Positions 33,940 through 42,547 of a stretch of DNA of 64,000 nucleotides are shown piece by piece (positions within the stretch are counted from its first letter, which is position 1; every line of letters starts with the position of its first letter). The translations under genes and the position numbers were made by a program. The notes beneath the pieces were generated by a model, which saw nothing but the letters and a program-made list of their open reading frames with translations, did not search any database and was not told the DNA's origin. The stretch spans positions 14,061 through 78,060 of the forward strand of contig NZ_JAKKUV010000008.1 of the NCBI RefSeq assembly GCF_021864465.1. The letters run 5' to 3'. Source of the DNA: Hyphobacterium sp. SN044. Its GTDB lineage: Bacteria > Pseudomonadota > Alphaproteobacteria > Caulobacterales > Maricaulaceae.

Positions 33940-34785
33940 ATGACCGATCCGATCGAGGCCGAACCGGCCAAACCCGTCCGCTTTCACCTGCACCTCGTCT
34001 CCGACTCGACAGGGGAGACGCTGCTCGACGTCATGCGTGCCTCGATCGCACAGTTCGACGGGGTCGAGCCGGAAGAACATCTCTACGCCCTTGTCCGATC
34101 ACCGCGCCAGATGGAGCGCGCGCTGAAGGAGATCGAGGCGGCGCCCGGCGTCGTCATGTTCACCCTCGTCGGGACGGAGATGCGGCGCATGCTGGAAACG
34201 CGCTGCGCCGAACTGGGGATTCCCGCCGTGGCGGTGCTCGACCCGATCCTGGCGACGCTGTCGGGCCATCTCGGCCTGCCGATGTCGAGCCGCGCCGGAG
34301 CGCAGCACGAGCTCGATGCGGAATATCACCGCCGGATCGAGGCGCTGAATTACGCCATCGTCCATGATGACGGGCAAGGACAGAATCTCGAGGGCGCGGA
34401 TGTCGTCCTGTTCGGGATCAGCCGGACATCGAAAACACCGACCTGCATCTATCTCGCGCATCGCGGGGTGAAGGCGGCGAACATCCCGCTCGTGCCCGGC
34501 GCGCCGCTGCCCGAACGGATCCTGTCATTGAAACGCCCGCTGGTCGTCGGCCTGACTGCGCAGCCGGAACGGATCGTGCAGATTCGCCGCAACCGGCTGC
34601 TCTCGCTCAATGAGGACCGCAATACCGACTATGTCGACGAGGATGCGGTACGCGAGGAAATCGTCGAAGCCAAACGCCTGTTTGCCCGCCAGGGCTGGCC
34701 GGTGATCGATGTGTCGCGGCGCTCGGTGGAGGAAACCGCCGCGAAGATCATCAATCTTCTCTCCGACCGGCGAGGGCAGGCATGA
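33940..34785 (+). CDS. ppsR: PEP synthetase regulatory-type kinase/pyrophosphorylase (DUF299)
   Basis: A 281-residue DUF299 protein: RFHLHLVSDSTGETL at the N-terminus, P-loop-like FGISRTSKTPTCIYLAHRG, and AANIPLVPGAPLPERIL. Family members are bifunctional ADP-dependent kinases and phosphorylases that control PEP synthase or pyruvate phosphate dikinase. The ATG at 33940 follows GGAGG with a rather long spacing of 12; the open frame extends upstream into the origin but lacks family sequence. First of a chain of four genes joined by ATGA overlaps. Confidence 0.92.
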   Translation: MTDPIEAEPAKPVRFHLHLVSDSTGETLLDVMRASIAQFDGVEPEEHLYALVRSPRQMERALKEIEAAPGVVMFTLVGTEMRRMLETRCAELGIPAVAVLDPILATLSGHLGLPMSSRAGAQHELDAEYHRRIEALNYAIVHDDGQGQNLEGADVVLFGISRTSKTPTCIYLAHRGVKAANIPLVPGAPLPERILSLKRPLVVGLTAQPERIVQIRRNRLLSLNEDRNTDYVDEDAVREEIVEAKRLFARQGWPVIDVSRRSVEETAAKIINLLSDRRGQA

Positions 34786-35372
34786 CCGGATTCATCCTCG
34801 CATCGGGCAGTGCGATCCGCCGCCAGATCCTGACCGGAGCTGGCGTGCGTTTCGAGACGGAATCTCCCGGCGTCGACGAGGATGCGCTGAAGGAAGCGAT
34901 GATCCTGTCGCCGCCCGGCGAGGTCGCACAGGCTCTGGCCCAGGCGAAGGCGCTGGCGGTTTCTGCGCGTCACCCCCAAGCGCTGGTGCTCGGCGCCGAC
35001 CAGGTGCTGGCAATGGACGGCAAGGTGTTCGACAAGGCGAAGGACGAGGCCGAGGCGCGGCAGCGTCTCGAAACCCTGCGCGGCCGCACCCATACGCTCG
35101 AAGGCGGGCTCGCCGCGGCGCGCGGCGGCGATCTGGTCTGGACGCACCGGTCCACGGCCACGCTGAAGGTCCGGGAGTTTTCCGATGTCTTTCTCGACTT
35201 CTACATGGAGCGCGCCGGCGGCGAACTGACCGCGAGCGTCGGCGCCTATGCCTATGAAGGGCTGGGCGCGCAGCTCTTCGAAGCGGTCGAGGGCGATTAT
35301 TACGCCATTCTCGGCCTGCCGCTTCTTCCGGTGCTCGACCTCCTTCGACGCGAAGGCGTGGTGATGACATGA
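34782..35372 (+). CDS. maf: Maf-like nucleoside triphosphate pyrophosphatase
   Basis: A 196-residue Maf protein. FILASGSAIRRQIL is a variant of the SxSPRR motif, LVLGADQVLAMDGKVFDKAKD carries the conserved Asp-Gln, and SVGAYAYEGLGAQLFEAVEGDYYAILGLPLLPV is the C-terminal signature. Maf proteins hydrolyse non-canonical or modified nucleotides and affect septum formation. It is joined by 4-nt overlaps to ppsR before and aroE after. Confidence 0.9.
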   Translation: MTGFILASGSAIRRQILTGAGVRFETESPGVDEDALKEAMILSPPGEVAQALAQAKALAVSARHPQALVLGADQVLAMDGKVFDKAKDEAEARQRLETLRGRTHTLEGGLAAARGGDLVWTHRSTATLKVREFSDVFLDFYMERAGGELTASVGAYAYEGLGAQLFEAVEGDYYAILGLPLLPVLDLLRREGVVMT

Positions 35373-36214
35373 CGCTGTCGGCCGCGACCCGGATTGCCGG
35401 TGTGGCCGGATCGCCGGTGACGCACTCGCTGTCGCCGCTGCTGATGAATGCCTGGATCGCCGCGGCGCGGATCGACGCGATCTATTGCGGCTTTCCGGTC
35501 GATCCCGACCGTGCCGAAACCGCTTTCCGGGGAATCGTGCCGCTGGGGCTTGTCGGCCTCAATGTCACCGCACCCCTGAAGACCGTCGCGCTCAATGCCG
35601 CCGATACCGCCAATGTCACGGCGCGGAAGATCGGCGCGGCAAACGTGCTGGTCAGCGAAAAGGGGTTCCTGCACGCCTACAACACCGATGCGCCCGGCTT
35701 CATCGACGCTTGCGAGATGCACGATATCGACGTGCGCTCCGGCCCGGTCCTTGTCCTCGGGGCCGGCGGTGCGGCGCGGGCAATCGTGCACGGGCTCGTC
35801 TCCGCCGGGGCGCCGGAAATCCGTCTCGCCAACCGCTCGAAGGACGCGGCCCACCAGCTGCGCGACGATCTGGCGCCGACGGGCATCGTCTATGACTGGG
35901 AGCAACGCAACCGGGCGCTTGGTGATATCCGCCTCGTGGTGAATGCCACGACGCTCGGCATGGCGGGAAAGGGCGAGCTCGATCTCGACTGGTCGCGCTG
36001 CGATCCTCGCACCGCTGCCTTCGACAGCATCTACGCGCCCGCCGTCACGGGTTTCCTGGCCGGAGCCAGGGCGGCACGGCTGAAGACGGTCAACGGGCTT
36101 GCCATGCTGATCGGACAGGCGCGGCCCGCCTTCGAACTGTTCTTCGGCCAGCGTCCGCCGGACAGCGTCGATGCGGACAGCCTCCTGACCGGCGTGCTCG
36201 AGGCGCGGCGATGA
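35369..36214 (+). CDS. aroE: Shikimate dehydrogenase
   Basis: A 281-residue Aro[17 protein letters not shown] binds shikimate, [10 protein letters not shown] carries the catalytic Lys, AYNTDAPGF the Asp, [15 protein letters not shown] the NADP loop, and NATTLGM follows. It reduces 3-dehydroshikimate in aromatic amino acid synthesis. In the usual motif the residues before the Lys are VPHK or IPHK; here APLK, a mild variation. Overlaps maf and coaE by 4 nt each. Confidence 0.95.
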   Translation: MTLSAATRIAGVAGSPVTHSLSPLLMNAWIAAARIDAIYCGFPVDPDRAETAFRGIVPLGLVGLNVTAPLKTVALNAADTANVTARKIGAANVLVSEKGFLHAYNTDAPGFIDACEMHDIDVRSGPVLVLGAGGAARAIVHGLVSAGAPEIRLANRSKDAAHQLRDDLAPTGIVYDWEQRNRALGDIRLVVNATTLGMAGKGELDLDWSRCDPRTAAFDSIYAPAVTGFLAGARAARLKTVNGLAMLIGQARPAFELFFGQRPPDSVDADSLLTGVLEARR

Positions 36215-36819
36215 AGCTGATCGGGCTGACCGGGTCGATCGGCATGGGCAAGTCGACCACGGCGAACATGTTCGCCGAGGAAGGCGTGCCGGTGTTCGAT
36301 GCCGACGCCGCGGTCCACGCGCTCTACGCGCCGGGCGGGGATGCCGTCGCCGAGATCGAGGCCGCCTTTCCAGGAACGACCGGTTCGCAGGGTGTCGACC
36401 GGACGCGCCTGTCCGAAGCCCTGGCGCGCGATCCCGCGGGATTCGAAAAGCTGGAAGCGATCGTTCACCCGCTGGTCGCCGCAGCACGCGAAAGCTTCAT
36501 CGAGGAGGCTCGGGCGGCGGGGTGCTGGGCCGTCCTTCTCGACATTCCGCTGCTGTTCGAAAGCGGGCGGGAAGACGCCTTCGACGTGCTGGTCGTGGTC
36601 AGCGCGCCGGAAGACGTGCAGCGGGAACGGGTGCTCGCCCGGCCCGGCATGACGGTGGAAAAGTTCGAGGCGATCAAGGCGCGCCAGACTCCCGATCACG
36701 AGAAACGGACACGGGCCGACTTCGTGGTCGACAGCTCGAAAGGCCTCGCCGATGCGCGCGAACAGGTGAAGCGCATCATCGCCGTCTTGAGGCCGGCGGC
36801 GAATGACGGCATGAACTGA
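36211..36819 (+). CDS. coaE: Dephospho-CoA kinase
   Basis: A 202-residue P-loop kinase: [17 protein letters not shown] at the N-terminus, [12 protein letters not shown], the substrate loop ending [12 protein letters not shown] and [17 protein letters not shown]. It phosphorylates dephospho-CoA in the last step of coenzyme A synthesis. The aroE-coaE-dnaQ order beside the origin is common in alphaproteobacteria. Confidence 0.95.
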   Translation: MKLIGLTGSIGMGKSTTANMFAEEGVPVFDADAAVHALYAPGGDAVAEIEAAFPGTTGSQGVDRTRLSEALARDPAGFEKLEAIVHPLVAAARESFIEEARAAGCWAVLLDIPLLFESGREDAFDVLVVVSAPEDVQRERVLARPGMTVEKFEAIKARQTPDHEKRTRADFVVDSSKGLADAREQVKRIIAVLRPAANDGMN

Positions 36820-36822
36820 GCC

Positions 36823-37515
36823 ATGCGCGAAATCATCCTCGATACCGAAACCACCGGCCTCGACTGCAATCTGGGCGACCGGATCACGGAAATCGGCTGC
36901 GTCGAGGTGGTGGACTGCATCCCGACCGGGCGGACCTTCCACACCTATGTGAATCCACAGCGCGACGTGCCGGAGATCGTCACCAAGATCACCGGCCTGA
37001 CGGCGGAATTCCTGGCCGACAAGCCGCTGTTCGAGGACGTGGCCGAGAAATTCTGCGCCTTCGTCGGCGACGCGGTGATCGTGGCCCATAACGCGCCGTT
37101 CGACGCCGGCTTCGTGAACATGGAGCTCGGCCGGCTCGGCCGCGACATCTATCCCAGCCAGCGTTTCAAGGACACGGTGCGGATCGCGCGGGAGAAATTC
37201 CCCGGCGCGCACGCCTCGCTCGACGCGCTGTGCAAGCGTTTCAACATCTCGCTCGAGACGCGCGACAAGCACGGCGCGCTGGTCGATGCGCTCCTGCTCG
37301 CCGAAGTCTATCTGGAACTGAATGGCGGACGGACCCGCGCGCTCGACCTCGCCGGCGATGGCGGCAATGCCGGGGCGAAGGTCGCCTTTCCGGCGCGCCC
37401 GCAACGGCCGGTCCCGCTGGCGTCGCGGATCCGGGATGAGGAACGCGCCGCCCATGACGCCTTTCTGGAAACGCTGGGCGGCGCGTTGATATGGAAGAAG
37501 TTCGGCTCGGCCTGA
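36823..37515 (+). CDS. dnaQ: DNA polymerase III epsilon subunit
   Basis: A 230-residue DnaQ. Exo I is ILDTETTGLD, Exo II VAHNAPFDAGFV, and Exo IIIe DKHGALVDALLLAEVY, completing the DEDDh metal site. The C-terminal tail would bind the polymerase alpha subunit. It provides 3'-5' proofreading for the replisome. It starts 3 bp after coaE and is convergent with secB, 5 bp away. Confidence 0.95.
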   Translation: MREIILDTETTGLDCNLGDRITEIGCVEVVDCIPTGRTFHTYVNPQRDVPEIVTKITGLTAEFLADKPLFEDVAEKFCAFVGDAVIVAHNAPFDAGFVNMELGRLGRDIYPSQRFKDTVRIAREKFPGAHASLDALCKRFNISLETRDKHGALVDALLLAEVYLELNGGRTRALDLAGDGGNAGAKVAFPARPQRPVPLASRIRDEERAAHDAFLETLGGALIWKKFGSA

Positions 37516-37520
37516 GCGCT

Positions 37521-38039
37521 TTAAGCGTTGCCGGCCGGCGGATTGCCGCCTTCGCCCTGCTGGGCGGCCCGCTGGGCCATCTGCTGGCGATAGATTCCCG
37601 AGAAATCCACCGGTTCCAGCATCAGCGGCGGGAAGCCGCCATCGCGGGTCGTGTCGGCGAGGACGCGGCGCGCGAACGGGAAAAGCAGGCGCGGGCATTC
37701 GATCATCAGCACCGGATCGCGGGTGCGGTCGTCGAAATTGCGCAGCTCGAACAGGCCGGCATAGTCCAGCTCGACGAGGAAGATGTTGGCATTGTCGCGG
37801 GTCGCGGTGACGCGGAAGCGGATCGACACTTCGTGCACGTCGGTTCCGGCATTGCGGGTCTTCACCTCGATGGCGACATCGATCTTCGGCGGCTCGGTCG
37901 CCCGGAAGGCGTCGGGCGCACCCGGATTTTCGAACGACAGGTCGCGGACATATTGCGCGACGACGCGCATCTGCGGCATTTGCGCGGCCTGCGGATTGGC
38001 GCCGGGAGTGGCACCAGGGTTTGCGGGCGTGTCAGCCAT
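37521..38039 (-). CDS. secB: Protein-export chaperone SecB
   Basis: A 172-residue SecB with alphaproteobacterial-type extensions at both ends. QMRVVAQYVRDLSFENPGAP is the first strand, VELDYAGLFELRN the SecA-contact region, and ECPRLLFPFARRVLADTTRDGGFPPLMLEPVDF the signature. It keeps preproteins unfolded and passes them to SecA. It is transcribed alone, convergent with dnaQ. Confidence 0.96.
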   Translation of the reverse strand: MADTPANPGATPGANPQAAQMPQMRVVAQYVRDLSFENPGAPDAFRATEPPKIDVAIEVKTRNAGTDVHEVSIRFRVTATRDNANIFLVELDYAGLFELRNFDDRTRDPVLMIECPRLLFPFARRVLADTTRDGGFPPLMLEPVDFSGIYRQQMAQRAAQQGEGGNPPAGNA

Positions 38040-38210
38040 GGGAAATCCCCCGGAAACGGTCTATGTTGATACGCGAAAGGAGGGCGCGCGGTAGCACGCG
38101 GCCCCTGCCGGGGCAAGCTTCGCCCTGACATGCGGGGCTGACGCTGCGGGCGGCGCACCCTATATCTGGGCCGGACATCGAACCGAGCGTATCGAGGACA
38201 AGCATTCGAC

Positions 38211-38834
38211 ATGGATGTTGTGACACTGCTCATCGCCGCCGGCGCGGCCCTGTTCTTCGCCATTCGCCTCTACCAGGTGCTGGGGCGGCGCACCGGGCAT
38301 ACGCCCGAACCCCAGCCTGCTCCGGCCAATGACGGTCCGAAAGCGGCCGATCCCGAAGCGCCCATGTCGCCGGCCTTTTCCGGACCGGCCGGCAGCGGCC
38401 TGACGGCGATCGCCGAGGCCGATCCGCGTTTCGACCCGGTCGAATTCGTCGCGGGCGCGCGCGCGGCCTACACGATGATCGTCGAGGCCTTTGCCCAGGG
38501 CGACAAGGAGACGCTGCGTCCGCTCCTCTCCGACAAGGTCTATGGCCGCTACGCCGAGGCGATTGATGCGCGTATGGCCAAGGACGAGGTCACGACGACC
38601 GAGATCGACCGCATCGCCGAAGCCCAGATCAGCGGCGCGGAACTCGACGGCAGGACGGCGCGCGTGAAAGTCCATTTCAAGGCCGATATCGCGACCGAAA
38701 CCCGCGACAAGGACGGCCAGCTGGTTGCCGGCGATCTCGCCAACAAGATCGACGCCGACGAGATCTGGACCTTCGAACGCCCGATCGACAGCCGCGATCC
38801 GAACTGGGTTCTGGCCGGTGTCCGGACGAATTAG
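38211..38834 (+). CDS. Tim44/TimA family inner-membrane protein
   Basis: A 207-residue protein with an N-terminal membrane anchor (residues 2-20, VVTLLIAAGAALFFAIRLYQVLG), a Pro/Ala linker, and a Tim44-like domain from about residue 70: FDPVEFVAGARAAYTMIVEAFAQGDKETLRPLLSDKVYGRY. In Caulobacter-type bacteria the gene is next to secB and mltA; the protein resembles mitochondrial Tim44 but its role is not settled. It overlaps mltA by 17 nt. Confidence 0.88.
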   Translation: MDVVTLLIAAGAALFFAIRLYQVLGRRTGHTPEPQPAPANDGPKAADPEAPMSPAFSGPAGSGLTAIAEADPRFDPVEFVAGARAAYTMIVEAFAQGDKETLRPLLSDKVYGRYAEAIDARMAKDEVTTTEIDRIAEAQISGAELDGRTARVKVHFKADIATETRDKDGQLVAGDLANKIDADEIWTFERPIDSRDPNWVLAGVRTN

Positions 38835-40035
38835 GGCCGCCCTCATCGGCCTTGCCTTCGTGGCGGCGTGTTCTCCGGAAAGCCCGGCGCCGCCGCCTGA
38901 AGATACCCCCATCCCCGATGAACCGCCCGTCGAGGCGGCCATCCTCTATGCCCCGACCGGCTGGGACAGCGTGTCCGGCTGGTCCGGGACCGATCCGCGC
39001 GCGGCGCTAGGGGCCTTCTCCCGCTCCTGCGCGCGTCTCGCCCTGCGCCCCGACGATGCGGTGATGAATCCGCGCGTCGCTGCGACCGGAACGGCCGGCG
39101 ACTGGCGCGCCGCCTGCACGATTGCGAACCATGATTATACCGACTCCGAGGAAGCGCGCGCGGCGATCGAGAGCGTGTTCACGCCGGTGCGGGTGACCGC
39201 GCCCGACGCCGAAACCGGCATGCTGACCGGCTATTACGAGCCGGAGGTGGAGGTCCGCCGCCAGCGCGAGGGCGAGTTCACGCAGCCGCTTCGGGCGCGG
39301 CCGGACGATCTGCTGATCGCCGATCTCGGCGCCTTCGAACCCGACCTCGCCGGGCGGCGCATTGTCGGGCGCGCGGCGGAACGCAATTTCGTGCCCTATC
39401 GCACGCGCGGCGAGATCGAGGCCGAGGAAGCGGGCGAACCGCTGGCCTGGGGACGACCGATCGATGTCTTCTTCCTGCAGATCCAGGGTTCGGGCCGCAT
39501 CGTCTATCCGGACGGGGCGCAGGCGCGCGCGGCCTTCGCGGCGCATAATGGCCGACCCTACAACTCGATCGGCCGGGTGCTGATCGACCGGGGCGAGATG
39601 GAATTGTCCGATGCCTCGAAAGACGGGATCGAAGCCTGGCTCAATGAGGCCGGACCCGAGGCGGCGCGCGAATTGTTCAACCAGAATCCGCGCTATGCCT
39701 TCTTCGCGCTCGAACCGCTGAGCGACCCGTCACTGGGTCCGCGCGGGGCGGAGGGCGTGCCGCTGACCCCGATGGCATCGATCGCGGCCGATCCGGCCTT
39801 CCATGCCTTCGGCACGCCGGTCTTCCTGTCGGCCGAACTTCCGGGCGAACCCGGCTGGCAGGGGCTGGTCGTGGTGCAGGATACGGGCGGGGCGATTACC
39901 GGACCGATGCGCGGCGACATGTTCTATGGCTGGGGTGAGACCGCCGAGCGCCGCGCCGGGTCGCAGCGCTCGCAAGGGGAATGGATCATCCTTTTGCCGC
40001 AAGAACTCGCTGCCCGCCTGACCCAGGCGTCATGA
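38818..40035 (+). CDS. mltA: Membrane-bound lytic murein transglycosylase A
   Basis: A 405-residue lipoprotein, lipobox AFVAAC near residue 13-18, followed by a Pro-rich linker. MltA strings are GMLTGYYEPEVEVRR, VDVFFLQIQGSGRIV-like (here IDVFFLQIQGSGRIVYPDG), and VVVQDTGGAITGPMRGDMFYGWG with the catalytic Asp. It cleaves peptidoglycan to 1,6-anhydro products. The start is a GTG at 38818 inside timA; an ATG-start frame upstream would remove the lipobox from the N-terminus and is rejected. Confidence 0.9.
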   Translation: MSGRIRAALIGLAFVAACSPESPAPPPEDTPIPDEPPVEAAILYAPTGWDSVSGWSGTDPRAALGAFSRSCARLALRPDDAVMNPRVAATGTAGDWRAACTIANHDYTDSEEARAAIESVFTPVRVTAPDAETGMLTGYYEPEVEVRRQREGEFTQPLRARPDDLLIADLGAFEPDLAGRRIVGRAAERNFVPYRTRGEIEAEEAGEPLAWGRPIDVFFLQIQGSGRIVYPDGAQARAAFAAHNGRPYNSIGRVLIDRGEMELSDASKDGIEAWLNEAGPEAARELFNQNPRYAFFALEPLSDPSLGPRGAEGVPLTPMASIAADPAFHAFGTPVFLSAELPGEPGWQGLVVVQDTGGAITGPMRGDMFYGWGETAERRAGSQRSQGEWIILLPQELAARLTQAS

Positions 40036-40592
40036 GCAAGTCCGGAAAGTCCGGACGCGATCTGCGGCCGGAGGAGCGGGCGATCTGGCGCAAGGTCGCG
40101 CGCACGGCGCGGCCACTCAATCCCGGCCAGTCCGGACCAACGCGCGAACATTTCGCCGGGCTTCTGGACGGCAAGGTGAAGGAGACGGCGATCCGCCTTC
40201 CGGCGGCGAAGCCGCTCGACCCGCCGAAGACCCCGCCGGCAGACCGGTCGGCGGAAAAGCGGCTGCGGCGCGGGAGGGTCGAGATCGAGGCGCGGATCGA
40301 TCTTCACGGCATGACGCAGGAGCGGGCGCGGGCGCTGCTCGGCCGCTTCCTGCACTCGGCGCGGGCGCGGGGACTCTCGACGGTTCTGGTGATTACCGGC
40401 AAGGGCGTGACTGTCCCCTGGCGGGAACGCTCCGAGGAGGAAGCCCCGCCCGGCGTCCTCAGACGGAAGCTGCCGGAATGGCTCGCCGAACCCGAATTGC
40501 GCCATCTCGTTTCAGGCTACGCCCCGGCTCACCGCCGTCATGGCGGGGAGGGGGCGTTCTACGTGACGATGCGCTTCCCGCGGGAAGGGTGA
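40032..40592 (+). CDS. Smr domain protein
   Basis: A 186-residue protein with a disordered charged N-terminal half and a C-terminal Smr (MutS-related) domain: RIDLHGMTQERARALLGRFL, STVLVITGKGVTVPW, VLRRKLPEWL and HRRHGGEGAFYVTMR. Smr domains are nicking endonucleases or RNA nucleases; which applies here is unknown. It is coupled to mltA by a 4-nt overlap and followed by a repeat before hslU. Confidence 0.9.
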   Translation: MSKSGKSGRDLRPEERAIWRKVARTARPLNPGQSGPTREHFAGLLDGKVKETAIRLPAAKPLDPPKTPPADRSAEKRLRRGRVEIEARIDLHGMTQERARALLGRFLHSARARGLSTVLVITGKGVTVPWRERSEEEAPPGVLRRKLPEWLAEPELRHLVSGYAPAHRRHGGEGAFYVTMRFPREG

Positions 40593-40595
40593 AGA

Positions 40596-40697
40596 CCCCT
40601 CACCCTAACCCTCTCCCTGCAGGGAGAGGGAATTCTGTCCGGCGTTTCTTTCCCTCTCCCTCGAGGGAGAGGGTGGCCCGAAGGGCCGGGTGAGGGG
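40596..40697. repeat. Intergenic repeat with two 22-bp palindromes
   Basis: Two perfect palindromes, 40609-40630 and 40652-40673, differ only in their central two bases (GC versus CG). An outer pair CCCCTCACCC and GGGTGAGGGG encloses them, with GGCCCGAAGGGCC inside the right arm. It lies between convergent smr and hslU and is related to the repeats at 2138 and 28606. It probably ends both transcripts. Confidence 0.75.
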
Positions 40698-40699
40698 GA

Positions 40700-42007
40700 T
40701 CAGAGAATAAACTTCGACAGATCGGCATTCTTCGCCAGGTCACCGACCTGTTCGCGCACGTAATCGGCGTCAATCCGGATTGTCTCGCCGGTCTTGTCGG
40801 ACGCGGTGTAGCTGATCTCCTCGACCAGCTTTTCCATGATGGTCTGGAGGCGGCGGGCACCGATATTTTCCACGCTCGCATTCACTTCCGCCGCCGCATC
40901 GGCGATCGCCTCGATGGCGTCGTCAGTGAAGTCGAGCGTCACTTCTTCCGTGGCCATCAGCGCGGTGTATTGCCGGATCAGGCTGGCATGCGGCTCGGTC
41001 AGGATGCGGCGGAAATCGTCGCGGGTCAGGGCGCGCAGCTCGACCCGGATCGGCAGGCGGCCCTGGAGTTCCGGAAGCAAGTCGGACGGTTTGGCGACGT
41101 GGAAGGCACCCGAGGCGATGAACAGGATGTGGTCGGTCTTGATCGGCCCATGCTTGGTGGCGACCGTCGTGCCCTCGATCAGCGGCAAGAGGTCGCGTTG
41201 CACGCCTTCGCGGCTGACATCCGCGCCGCGCACGTCGGAGCGGGCGGTGATCTTGTCGATCTCGTCGAGGAAGACGATGCCGTCATTCTCGGCCAGCCGG
41301 ATCGCTTCGGCGGTGATGGCCGCGTCATCAATCAGCTTGTCCGCCTCCTCGGCGATCAGCGGCTCGTAAGCCTCCTTCACCGTGGTGCGCACGCTTTTCG
41401 ATTTCTTGCCGAAACCCTTTCCGAGCAGGTCGGAGAGGTTGAGCACGCCCGCGCCGCCCGGCATGCCGGGAATGTCGAGCGTCTGCATCGGCGAGCCGGT
41501 ATCGGCCAGCTGGACCTCGATCTCCTTGTCGTCGAGCTCGCCGGCGCGCAGCTTCTTGCGGAAGCTGTCGCGGGTGCCGGCCTGGGCGTTCTGGCCGACG
41601 AGGGCGTCGAGCACGCGTTCCTCTGCGGCGGCGTGCGCCTTGGCGTGGACATCCTCGCGTTTCTGCTCGCGGACCATGCCGATGGCCACCTCGACGAGGT
41701 CGCGGGCGATCTGGTCGACATCGCGGCCGACATAACCGACCTCGGTAAATTTGGTGGCCTCGACCTTGATGAAGGGCGCGCCGGCCAGCTTGGCGAGCCG
41801 GCGGGAGATCTCGGTCTTGCCGACCCCGGTCGGCCCGATCATCAGGATATTCTTCGGCGTGATCTCTTCACGCAGATCCTCGGCCTCGACCCGGCGGCGG
41901 CGCCAGCGATTGCGCAGCGCAATGGCGACGGCGCGCTTGGCGTCCTTCTGGCCGATGATGTGGCGGTCGAGTTCGGAAACAATCTCGCGGGGAGAGAAAT
42001 CACTCAT
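40700..42007 (-). CDS. hslU: HslU ATPase subunit of HslVU protease
   Basis: A 435-residue AAA+ unfoldase. Walker A is [16 protein letters not shown], pore loop VGYVGRD, Walker [11 protein letters not shown], with an inserted I domain at about 110-240, and the C-terminal tail ends SKFIL, the peptide that docks on HslV. It unfolds substrates for the HslV peptidase. Usually hslV lies directly upstream; here it is 1.7 kb away with two unrelated genes between. The VOC gene at 42097 is divergent. Confidence 0.97.
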   Translation of the reverse strand: MSDFSPREIVSELDRHIIGQKDAKRAVAIALRNRWRRRRVEAEDLREEITPKNILMIGPTGVGKTEISRRLAKLAGAPFIKVEATKFTEVGYVGRDVDQIARDLVEVAIGMVREQKREDVHAKAHAAAEERVLDALVGQNAQAGTRDSFRKKLRAGELDDKEIEVQLADTGSPMQTLDIPGMPGGAGVLNLSDLLGKGFGKKSKSVRTTVKEAYEPLIAEEADKLIDDAAITAEAIRLAENDGIVFLDEIDKITARSDVRGADVSREGVQRDLLPLIEGTTVATKHGPIKTDHILFIASGAFHVAKPSDLLPELQGRLPIRVELRALTRDDFRRILTEPHASLIRQYTALMATEEVTLDFTDDAIEAIADAAAEVNASVENIGARRLQTIMEKLVEEISYTASDKTGETIRIDADYVREQVGDLAKNADLSKFIL

Positions 42008-42096
42008 GGAAGAAATGTATCCAACAGGCTATCGGAGGTTTGCCCGACCCATTTAGGAGGGGAGAACGGGCCTGACCAGTGCCGGAGGGTGCCGCA

Positions 42097-42537
42097 ATGA
42101 CAGAGCGTCCGCGTTTCCACCTCGCCTTTCCCGTCCACGACCTCGAAGCCGCGCGCGCCTTCTATGGCGGGATTCTCGGCTGTCCGCAGGGGCGGGAAGA
42201 CCCGGGCCGCTGGGTCGATTACGACCTCTACGGCCATCAGGTCGTGACCCATTACGCGCCCGAGGAATGCGGCGGGGCGGTCACCAATGACGTCGATTCC
42301 AAGAAAATCCCGGTCAAGCATTTCGGCCTGATCCTCGAATGGGACGCATGGGAAAAGCTGGCGGAAAAGCTGAAGGCCGCGAAGGTGCCCTTCCTGGTCG
42401 ACCCCTATGTCCGCTTCGCCGGCAAGCCGGGCGAGCAGGGCACGTTCTTCGTCATCGACCCGTCGGGCAATGCGCTGGAATTCAAGACTTTCCGCGAGGA
42501 GCGGATGATCTTCGAGAAAGATCTTCAGGCGCACTAG
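42097..42537 (+). CDS. VOC/glyoxalase superfamily protein
   Basis: A 146-residue vicinal-oxygen-chelate protein: FHLAFPVHDLEAARAFYGGILGC in the first beta-alpha-beta-beta-beta unit and FVIDPSGNALEFKTF in the second. His at FHLAF and Glu in ALEFK fit metal ligand positions. The substrate is unknown. Start ATG at 42097 has GGAGG 8 bp upstream; a GTG at 42079 is less likely. It sits on the opposite strand between hslU and the flavoprotein gene. Confidence 0.82.
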   Translation: MTERPRFHLAFPVHDLEAARAFYGGILGCPQGREDPGRWVDYDLYGHQVVTHYAPEECGGAVTNDVDSKKIPVKHFGLILEWDAWEKLAEKLKAAKVPFLVDPYVRFAGKPGEQGTFFVIDPSGNALEFKTFREERMIFEKDLQAH

Positions 42538-42547
42538 ACGCTGGCGT

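Noticed and set aside
40609-40673. Possible minimal CRISPR array (two identical-looking palindromes with a spacer)
   Set aside because: Only two copies, each a full palindrome without array or leader, no cas genes; fits the dispersed intergenic repeat family better.
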